Origin: Deltaproteobacteria bacterium
GTDB lineage: Bacteria; Desulfobacterota; Binatia; Bin18
Length of the DNA: 5,447 nucleotides
Assembly: GCA_016200595.1 (NCBI GenBank)
Contig: JACQEL010000433.1
Coordinates: 1 to 5,447 of the forward strand
Direction of reading: 5' to 3'
Part shown: positions 1-4,960 of the stretch, in pieces
Layout of the letters: each line of letters starts with the position of its first letter
Numbering within the stretch: position 1 is the stretch's first letter
Translations under genes and position numbers: made by a program
Notes under the pieces: generated by a model
Databases searched by the model: none
Seen by the model: only the letters and a program-made list of their open reading frames with translations
Told to the model about the DNA's origin: nothing

Positions 1-1
1 C

Positions 2-43
2 ACAGCAGCGCTGTACCGCTCTCTGGCCGCTGAGAAAAGGTAG
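2..43 (+). CDS. Possible 3' end of an upstream gene (partial)
   Basis: The frame beginning at base 2 reads TAALYRSLAAEKR and stops at TAG (41-43). An amphipathic, basic ending such as LYRSLAAEKR would suit the C-terminus of a glycosyltransferase or another soluble enzyme, and the next genes run in the same direction. Only 13 residues are visible, so no family can be assigned. A second frame (from base 3) stays open to about 215 but runs through the palindromic repeat, and its translation looks like repeat sequence, so it is a poorer candidate. Confidence 0.25.
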   Translation, partial: TAALYRSLAAEKR

Positions 44-78
44 TGTTGCATTGCAATTAAGGGAATGGGTGAACAGGA

Positions 79-171
79 GTAGCCTGGATGAAGCCCTTCG
101 ACTTCGCTCAGGACAGGCTCCGCGGAATCCAGGTCGCGGCGGCAAAGAATCCCGGATTGCATCCGGGCTAC
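79..171. repeat. REP/BIME-like composite palindromic element
   Basis: The ends are 12-bp inverted repeats: GTAGCCTGGATG at 79-90 and, read on the minus strand, GTAGCCCGGATG at 171-160. They match at 11 of 12 positions, and the mismatch is a T-G wobble. Each end begins with GTAG, the tetranucleotide that marks many REP elements mobilised by RAYT (REP-associated tyrosine) transposases. The left half also has an exact 7-bp inverted pair, CCTGGAT 83-89 and ATCCAGG 127-133. The interior (about 94-119) contains a TTCGACTTCGCTCAGGACAG-type string of a kind often seen as an interspersed repeat in environmental bacterial genomes; that point is from memory and was not searched here. The element lies just upstream of the amidotransferase gene. 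No transposase is present in the window. Confidence 0.6.
151..171 (-). repeat. GTAG hairpin unit, copy 1
   Basis: A perfect hairpin: 7-bp arm CCCGGAT (151-157), 3-nt loop TGC, arm ATCCGGG (161-167), followed directly by CTAC (168-171). On the minus strand this reads GTAG and then the stem-loop, the classic layout of a REP unit. There is no T-tract on either side, so it is unlikely to be an intrinsic terminator. It forms the right end of the 79-171 element and has the same geometry as the hairpin at 4851-4871. Confidence 0.6.
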
Positions 172-223
172 AAGAAGGACAAGTAGCCAGCAAAATCCTT
201 GCTAGTAGTCAGGCATAGTCACA

Positions 224-2137
224 ATGTGCGGAATCTGTGGATACATCGGATCGCGGGAACCAAACCTCCTGCCGGCCATGCTGCGAACCCTGGAGCATAG
301 GGGCCCTGACGACGAAGGCAGCATCACTTTTAGGGTAGAACAGGGCACGAGCGTGGTGGGGTTAGGACACACCCGTCTGAGCATTATCGATCTCTCCGCC
401 GCCGGCCATGAGCCGATGGCGAACGAAGACGGAACGGTGTGGCTGGTTTTCAACGGCGAAATCTATAACTTCCCCGAGCTGCGCAAGCTGCTTGAGTACA
501 AAGGTCATCAATTCCGCAGCCACACCGACGCCGAGGTCATTCTGCATCTGTACGAGGAAGAGGGAGAGGCGTGCGTGCAGAAGCTCAGGGGCATGTTTGC
601 CTTTGCCATCTGGGATCAGGGCCGTCAGCGTCTGCTCCTGGCGCGTGATCGGCTCGGGGAGAAACCCCTCTACTACTGTACACATGGGGAATCTCTGGGT
701 TTTGCCTCGGAGTTAAAGGCTTTACTCCCGCTCCCGTGGGTGCAAAGAGAGGTAGATCCCGCTGCCCTCCTCGCTTATCTCACTTGCGGATATGTTCCAC
801 AACCGCTTTCCATCTTCCAAGGCATTCGTAAACTTCCCCCGGCCCATCTCCTGGTGTGGGAAAAAGGGAACTGCACGGTCAAACGGTACTGGAGTCCGCA
901 TACCATCCAGATCGTGCCTCCTCCGACTCCGAGCACCATGCACGAACAGCTCCGAGCGTTGTTGCAGGAAGCGGTCAAGTTGCGACTGATCAGCGACGTG
1001 CCGTTGGGAGTCTTTCTCAGCGGGGGGATCGACTCAAGCGCGGTGGTCGCCATGATGCGGGCGGTCGGCAACGGACCGATCGCCACGTTCTCGATCGGCT
1101 ATAGTAATCGTTTCCGTTCCTATAATGAACTTGAGTACTCTCGTCTGGTGGCGCGCCATTTTGGGACGGATCACCACGAGTATATTGTTGAGCCGCAAGT
1201 CCAGGATTTGCTCCCTGATTTGGTGTACCACTTCGACGAACCTTTTGCCGACTCCTCGGCCATTCCTACCTATCTCGTCTCCCGTGAGGCCCGGCGAGAG
1301 GTGACGGTCGCCCTGTCCGGCATCGGTGGGGATGAGCTGTTTGCCGGGTATCCTCGTCACCTCGGCATGCGATTTTCCCTGGTGTACGAGCACTTACCTT
1401 ATTTCTGGCGTCGTCTGCTCGCGAGCAGTCTTTCTCCTTACTTGCCCGACTCTTTGACGAGCCGCAGCCTCGGGAACTGGGCGCGGCGCTTCCTGGAAGG
1501 GGGCACTGTTCCGCCCCAGGCTCGCTATCAGGGCTGGACGGCTTTTTTTGCGCCTCCTCTCTTGGCCAAGCTGTGCGTCCCAGAATTTTGGCAAGAGCGC
1601 ATACTCTCTCGTACCGATCAACCCGCGGAAGGCCCTCTCGCTTCCTTATGGGCGAAAGATCCCCTAGCAGCAACTCTGCTGACCGATCTTACCACCTACC
1701 TTCCTGACGACCTCCTTGCCATGGGCGATCGGATGAGCATGGCCCACGGCTTGGAGTTGCGTCCGCCATTTTGTGATCATCGGCTGGTAGAATGGACGCT
1801 TTCTCTCTCGCCTACGCTAAGGCTCAAAGGTTGGCGGCCGAAGGCTTTGCTCAAGAAAGCTCTGCGCGGTATCCTGCCGGAGGCGGTTCTCCGACACCGC
1901 AAACAAGGCTTTATGATTCCCCTCGGGCAGTGGTTACAAGGAGAATTGCGGCCGCTCATGGAGGAATTGCTGAGTGAAGCCGTCGTGAAAAAAAGAGGCC
2001 TGTTCCACTGGCAGACGATCGCTTGGCTTAAAGAGCAACACGTGAGCGGGAAACGGAACTTCGCCGACCAATTGTGGGCGCTCATGATTCTCGAAGCGTG
2101 GTGGCAACGGTATCTGACCGCAGAGGGGGGGGGATGA
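224..2137 (+). CDS. asnB: Asparagine synthetase B-type glutamine amidotransferase
   Basis: The 637-residue product has the two domains of glutamine-hydrolysing asparagine synthetases and is near the usual length for the longer AsnB types. The N-terminal class II glutaminase domain (about 2-210) starts MCGICGYIG, so Cys2 becomes the nucleophile after Met removal; this fixes the start although the Shine-Dalgarno is weak. Glutamine-site residues are present: R51 (RLSIID), N77-G78-E79 (NGEIYN) and D102. The synthetase domain carries the ATP PP-loop SGGIDSS (266-272), FDEPFAD (337-343), SGIGGDELFAGY (365-376), a conserved block ending LRPPFCDHRLVEW (512-524), and RHRKQGF (557-563). It should make an amide from glutamine via an acyl-adenylate in the cytoplasm. 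The substrate may be aspartate, but cluster-encoded AsnB proteins often amidate sugars or other envelope precursors. Lasso-peptide cyclases share the fold, but the intact glutaminase site and the neighbouring glycosyltransferase make that role less likely. The gene overlaps the next by ATGA. Confidence 0.95.
   Translation: MCGICGYIGSREPNLLPAMLRTLEHRGPDDEGSITFRVEQGTSVVGLGHTRLSIIDLSAAGHEPMANEDGTVWLVFNGEIYNFPELRKLLEYKGHQFRSHTDAEVILHLYEEEGEACVQKLRGMFAFAIWDQGRQRLLLARDRLGEKPLYYCTHGESLGFASELKALLPLPWVQREVDPAALLAYLTCGYVPQPLSIFQGIRKLPPAHLLVWEKGNCTVKRYWSPHTIQIVPPPTPSTMHEQLRALLQEAVKLRLISDVPLGVFLSGGIDSSAVVAMMRAVGNGPIATFSIGYSNRFRSYNELEYSRLVARHFGTDHHEYIVEPQVQDLLPDLVYHFDEPFADSSAIPTYLVSREARREVTVALSGIGGDELFAGYPRHLGMRFSLVYEHLPYFWRRLLASSLSPYLPDSLTSRSLGNWARRFLEGGTVPPQARYQGWTAFFAPPLLAKLCVPEFWQERILSRTDQPAEGPLASLWAKDPLAATLLTDLTTYLPDDLLAMGDRMSMAHGLELRPPFCDHRLVEWTLSLSPTLRLKGWRPKALLKKALRGILPEAVLRHRKQGFMIPLGQWLQGELRPLMEELLSEAVVKKRGLFHWQTIAWLKEQHVSGKRNFADQLWALMILEAWWQRYLTAEGGG
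2125..2133 (+). repeat. G9 homopolymer tract at gene junction
   Basis: Nine consecutive G fall in the last codons of the amidotransferase gene (E-G-G-G-stop) and directly precede the glycosyltransferase ATG at 2134, where the purine-rich AGAG plus G run probably also serves as ribosome-binding region. The two genes are in frames offset by one. A gain of one G would place the amidotransferase frame in register with the glycosyltransferase and remove the TGA stop. Runs of this length are prone to slippage, and also to sequencing error. Confidence 0.8.
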
Positions 2138-3366
2138 AAATCCTGATCGTGGCGGATGTCGCCCCCGATCAGGTTGGTGGCGGCGGAGAGAGAGTCCTCC
2201 GCGCCCAGCTGCGTGGGCTGGCAGACCGTGGCCACGCGGTGACCCTGCTTTATCGCCGCGGAGAGGGGAAACCCACGGAAGCCGGAGAACTCCTGCGCGG
2301 CATTCAGACGCTCAGCTACCCGGTGACGCGCGCCCATGCAGCAGGTTTTGCCTTTTCCTCTATCGCCCGAGCCTGGAGTTGCTATCGCCAGCTCTCTGCG
2401 CGTGAGGATTTTGATGTCATCATTTTTCACCAGCCTTTTTCTGCCCTCGGTGTCCTTCTTGCCGCTGCGAGAGACACACCCCGCAAGGTGTACACGTTTC
2501 ACTCCTCGGCGGCAGAAGAGTCCCAACTCCGAATCGGCGAGGACCAGTTGCACCCTGAGGGTTTCAGAAGCAAGCCGAGGGCTTCGCTGCTGCATCAGAT
2601 GGAACACTTTTGCCTGCGGCACTGCGATCTGGTCTGTGTGCTCAGCGAGTTTTCCCGGCAAAAGGTCCAATCGCGCTTTCGCATCCCTGCGGACCGAATC
2701 GCAAAAATTCCTGGAGGGGTAGACACCGCACGATTTTATCCCATAGCCGACAGGAAGGCCGTACGCAGGAGACTTAGCCTTCCTGTCGACCGTCCCCTCC
2801 TCCTGAGTGTGCGCAATCTCGTTAATCGCATGGGCCTAGAAAACCTGCTCCTCGCCATGCGGCCAGTCGTCAGCTTTTGCCCTCAAGTTCTGCTGATTAT
2901 AGGAGGGGCAGGTCCGTTGGCAGGGAAACTCAAGGGGATGACGGCTCAACTTGGCTTGGCAGACCACGTCCGCTTCCTTGGCCTTATTTCCGATATTGAT
3001 CTCCCATGCTATTACCAGACCGCTGATTTTTTTATTCTTCCGACGCGGGCTCTGGAAGGATTTGGTCTAGTCACAGTTGAGGCTCTCGCTTGCGGAACTC
3101 CAGTTTTGGCAACCCCCATAGGAGCAACACCGGAACTGTTGGGGGGACTAGAAAAAACGCTGCTCTTCTCCGGCACGGCGCCGGAAGCGATCGCCCAAGG
3201 GATCGTCACGAACCTCCAGAGGTTTGCAGCTGAACCGCAAGATTATGAAGCTTTACGCCAACACTGTTGGACTACCGTCAAAGCCCGCTTCGGTTGGGAG
3301 CGCGTCATCGGACAGTGGGAAGCAGAACTCGGCAAATTAGTAAACCATGCAGTAGGAAGATCTTAA
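2134..3366 (+). CDS. GT4-type (GT-B fold) glycosyltransferase
   Basis: The 410-residue product has the two-domain GT-B architecture of family 4 glycosyltransferases. The N-terminal acceptor domain opens MKILIVADVAPDQVGGGGER, with the glycine-rich GGGGER loop at 15-20 usual in this family. The C-terminal nucleotide-sugar domain (from about 192) shows IPGGVDTARFYP (192-203), a GGAGPL loop (257-262), VRFLG (279-283) and the EX7E pair E308/E316 in EGFGLVTVE, followed by ALACGTPVLAT. It should transfer a sugar from an activated donor, probably at the cytoplasmic face of the membrane, in making a glycan or a glycosylated product; donor and acceptor cannot be read from the sequence. An in-frame ATG at 2074 exists, but the start at 2134 gives the canonical N-terminus and an ATGA overlap with the upstream stop, implying coupled translation. 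Confidence 0.92.
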   Translation: MKILIVADVAPDQVGGGGERVLRAQLRGLADRGHAVTLLYRRGEGKPTEAGELLRGIQTLSYPVTRAHAAGFAFSSIARAWSCYRQLSAREDFDVIIFHQPFSALGVLLAAARDTPRKVYTFHSSAAEESQLRIGEDQLHPEGFRSKPRASLLHQMEHFCLRHCDLVCVLSEFSRQKVQSRFRIPADRIAKIPGGVDTARFYPIADRKAVRRRLSLPVDRPLLLSVRNLVNRMGLENLLLAMRPVVSFCPQVLLIIGGAGPLAGKLKGMTAQLGLADHVRFLGLISDIDLPCYYQTADFFILPTRALEGFGLVTVEALACGTPVLATPIGATPELLGGLEKTLLFSGTAPEAIAQGIVTNLQRFAAEPQDYEALRQHCWTTVKARFGWERVIGQWEAELGKLVNHAVGRS

Positions 3367-3411
3367 GTGCTTACGACACTCATACCACGGCTCAAGCAAA
3401 CGTCGGGCTGA
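3367..3411 (+). other. 14-codon leader-like ORF in frame with the kinase gene
   Basis: A GTG codon follows directly on the glycosyltransferase TAA (3364-3366), with AGGAAG at 3354-3359 seven bases upstream, a good Shine-Dalgarno spacing. The frame reads VLTTLIPRLKQTSG and ends in TGA (3409-3411), which abuts the kinase ATG at 3412. It lies in the same frame as the kinase. It may be a short coupling peptide that delivers ribosomes to the poorly preceded kinase ATG, the remnant of a longer kinase N-terminus broken by a nonsense change, or chance. Confidence 0.3.
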
Positions 3412-4347
3412 ATGGAGAAGTTAGACCGCCTCGGGTGGGCGGCCGGAATTACCTTCTCCGCCTACGGACTCCGTATCGGCATTCGCGTGAACAATGCGGA
3501 AGTCCTGGAGCAGCTCCTCGGCCTGCTCCCGCCCGGATGGAAACCGAGCGCGGCTGCGGTGGTCGATCGCTTGTACTCGCTTATCAGCGGTGGTACCGGA
3601 CCCAGACCGACAGTGCGCCGATTCAACCTGCTGTACGCAGATGCGGTGCGACTCATGCGCACTCTGGACCTCGCGGAGGTCTTCACGCTCCTTGAATCCC
3701 ATTTACAACTCTACGTTGCCGAAGCGGCACGGCGACGGCTTTTTGTCCATGCCGGCGTGGTAGCCTGGCGCGGACAGGCTGTCGTCATCCCTGGCCGCAG
3801 CTTCAGTGGTAAAACTAGTCTGGTCGAAAAATTGGTGCAGGCTGGAGCTACCTACTATTCAGATGAGTATGCGGTGTTCGATGCGCGGGGGCGGGTGCAT
3901 CCCTTTCCGCGGCCCCTGTCTATACGCGACGAAACCGGCAGGCTACTGAAAAAGTGCCCAGCGCAAGCGTTGGGTGGCACGATTGGCGTCAAGCCGCTAC
4001 CGGTAGGCCTGATCATCGTCAGTGAGTACCGACGGGGGTCACGCTGGCGACCGCAGATTCTCTCCCCCGGGCAGGCAACACTGGCCTTATTGGCTCACAC
4101 GGTGTCCGCTCGCCGGCAGCCGCAATTCGCGTTTGCCACGCTCCCTCAGGTGGTATCTCCCGCTCTCGCGCTCAAAGGGGTGCGCGGTGAGGCTCAAGAA
4201 CTCGTGGACATGCTGTTAAACGATTATGGCAATTGGCCGAACCGGGGCTTATCATCGACCGACAACGGAAAAGACTTACGAGGAGACAGAACTGATGCGA
4301 CCGCACGCACGACACGCTGGGCTAGTGGTGCAACAATTAGCCGATGA
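3412..4347 (+). CDS. HPr kinase/phosphorylase-related P-loop kinase
   Basis: The 311-residue product resembles the C-terminal kinase domain of HPr kinase/phosphorylase (HprK) as found in small stand-alone relatives. Features in order: an N-terminal region (1-100) with GLRIGIRVNN and GLLPPGWKPS; FVHAGVVAWRGQAVVIPG (111-128); the Walker A loop GRSFSGKT (128-135) with K134 and T135; SDEYAVFD (150-157), where D151/E152 fall where HprK has its metal-binding acidic pair; then HPFPRPLSIR (163-172). It lacks the long N-terminal domain of true HprK. Relatives occur beside PqqD-like and nucleotidyltransferase genes, and in some lasso-peptide clusters (paeninodin type) such a kinase phosphorylates the precursor peptide. 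The substrate here is unknown; the tail encoded by the next gene is a candidate by position only. An in-frame TGA at 3409-3411 prevents a start further upstream, and the ATG lacks a clear Shine-Dalgarno. The last 18 codons overlap the next gene, and the final 30 or so residues look unlike the family. Confidence 0.85.
   Translation: MEKLDRLGWAAGITFSAYGLRIGIRVNNAEVLEQLLGLLPPGWKPSAAAVVDRLYSLISGGTGPRPTVRRFNLLYADAVRLMRTLDLAEVFTLLESHLQLYVAEAARRRLFVHAGVVAWRGQAVVIPGRSFSGKTSLVEKLVQAGATYYSDEYAVFDARGRVHPFPRPLSIRDETGRLLKKCPAQALGGTIGVKPLPVGLIIVSEYRRGSRWRPQILSPGQATLALLAHTVSARRQPQFAFATLPQVVSPALALKGVRGEAQELVDMLLNDYGNWPNRGLSSTDNGKDLRGDRTDATARTTRWASGATISR
4280..4285 (+). promoter_or_regulatory. Ribosome-binding site fixing the PqqD-fusion start
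   Basis: GAGGAG at 4280-4285 lies nine bases before ATG 4295. This favours 4295 over the in-frame upstream start at 4226, which would add 23 unconserved-looking residues encoded deep inside the kinase gene. Confidence 0.75.
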
Positions 4348-4792
4348 AACACTCGCGTACGATCTCGAGCGTCACCGGGCCTATTGTCTGAACCGGACAG
4401 CCGCTTTGGTCTGGCAACACTGCGACGGGCGTACAACCCTGACGGAGATGGCCACCCTGCTTGAGGCGGCGGAGCAGACGCCGGTTGATGAAGAAGTGAT
4501 TTGGCTCGCACTGGAGCAGTTAAGAAGAGCGCGCCTACTTCAGGAACCAGTGCCCTGGCCAGTGGCTGAGAGACGTTACTCGCGGCGCGAGATGATGCGC
4601 AAAGTGAGCCTGGTCGCCGGGATAACGGTGCTGCTGCCCCTAGTCAGTTCTATCGTCGCGCCTGTGACAGCCCAGGCGACAACGTGCGTCAAGTCGAGCG
4701 ACTGTAGCCACTGTATAGGTGTAGGCTTGCCTTGCTGCACCCCGCATAACACAAATTGCGTACGAGTAACACACGGTTGCTCCTGTGCATAA
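4295..4792 (+). CDS. PqqD-type recognition domain fused to Tat-like signal and Cys-rich tail
   Basis: The 165-residue product has three parts. Residues about 8-85 are a PqqD-like domain (AYDLERHRAYCLNRTAALVW, CDGRTTLTEMATLL, VIWLALEQLRRARLL), the winged-helix fold that binds peptide leaders as the RiPP recognition element. Residues 96-128 resemble a twin-arginine signal: SRREMMR (96-102, consensus S-R-R-x-F-L-K), a hydrophobic stretch 104-122, and an AQA signal-peptidase-like site at 126-128. The final 37 residues (129-165) hold eight cysteines (131, 137, 140, 147, 148, 155, 162, 164), spaced C-x5-C-x2-C-x6-CC-x6-C-x6-C-x-C. PqqD itself is about 90 residues with no such tail. The kinase gene overlaps the start by 53 nt, suggesting coupled synthesis. 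A reasonable reading is a precursor carrying its own recognition domain, whose tail is processed, folded or loaded with a cofactor and then exported. Alternatively, the hydrophobic part is a membrane anchor displaying the tail. Neither fate can be decided from the sequence. Confidence 0.82.
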   Translation: MRPHARHAGLVVQQLADETLAYDLERHRAYCLNRTAALVWQHCDGRTTLTEMATLLEAAEQTPVDEEVIWLALEQLRRARLLQEPVPWPVAERRYSRREMMRKVSLVAGITVLLPLVSSIVAPVTAQATTCVKSSDCSHCIGVGLPCCTPHNTNCVRVTHGCSCA

Positions 4793-4850
4793 TGCAGGTA
4801 TCGTCTCAACACGACAGGATAGCCAGGCAAGAAGAAGCCTTAGGGGGAGA

Positions 4851-4871
4851 CGTGCGCATAGCGCACGCTAC
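4851..4871 (-). repeat. GTAG hairpin unit, copy 2
   Basis: A perfect hairpin: arm CGTGCGC (4851-4857), loop ATA, arm GCGCACG (4861-4867), then CTAC (4868-4871). On the minus strand this is GTAG followed by the stem-loop. Arm length (7), loop length (3), the adjacent tetranucleotide and the orientation are identical to the unit at 151-171, although the arm sequences differ completely. There is no T-tract, so it is not a standard intrinsic terminator. It lies between the PqqD fusion and the nucleotidyltransferase gene. Confidence 0.55.
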
Positions 4872-4874
4872 AGC

Positions 4875-4886
4875 CCTGAGCTCAGG
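4875..4886. repeat. 12-bp perfect palindrome
   Basis: CCTGAGCTCAGG is a perfect two-fold palindrome three bases after the GTAG hairpin and 74 bp before the nucleotidyltransferase start. It could be an operator half-site pair or part of the REP-like element. Its GCTCAGG half also occurs in the interior of the 79-171 element. No promoter boxes are convincing around it. Confidence 0.35.
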
Positions 4887-4947
4887 CGCATGAGTGTACG
4901 AATCTCCTGTGGTCCGATTTAGTCTCGTCTGAGCCGGCTAAGATGGT

Positions 4948-4953
4948 GAGGAA
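4948..4953 (+). promoter_or_regulatory. Ribosome-binding site for the nucleotidyltransferase gene
   Basis: GAGGAA at 4948-4953 lies seven bases before GTG 4961, whereas ATG 4985 has only a GGAG sixteen bases upstream and ATG 4943 has nothing clear. This favours the GTG start. Confidence 0.5.
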
Positions 4954-4960
4954 AGAAGAA

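Larger units (their letters stand above)
4792..4893 (+). other. Doubtful 33-codon ORF in the intergenic region
   Basis: An ATG at 4792-4794 overlaps the PqqD-fusion TAA (TAATG arrangement) and opens a 33-codon frame ending in TGA at 4891-4893. It begins MQVSSQHDRIARQEEALGG and contains an LGG that resembles a double-glycine leader end. It has no separate Shine-Dalgarno, and its second half runs through the GTAG hairpin and the 12-bp palindrome, so chance is the more likely explanation. It is recorded because small peptides next to PqqD-like and kinase genes can be precursors. Confidence 0.18.

Noticed and set aside
50..57. ATTGCAAT palindrome and nearby TTGCAT as a promoter or operator for asnB
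   Set aside because: Eight bases occur easily by chance, and no convincing -10 box is found at a suitable distance.
3..215. Frame open from the left edge to just before asnB
   Set aside because: Most of it is a translation of the palindromic repeat, with no conserved protein features.
1777..2670. Long (297-codon) antisense open frame across the asnB-glycosyltransferase junction
   Set aside because: It lies opposite two well-supported genes, its translation shows no recognisable domain, and it straddles both genes; it is a by-product of GC-rich codon use.
4295..4792. Lasso-peptide precursor reading of the Cys-rich tail
   Set aside because: The tail lacks the expected Gly/Cys-1 with Asp/Glu at ring position 7-9 after a Thr at -2 of a leader, and eight cysteines are atypical for that class.
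4851..4886. Intrinsic terminator after the PqqD-fusion gene
   Set aside because: The stem is strong but no T-tract follows on either strand; the GTAG layout fits a REP-like unit better.
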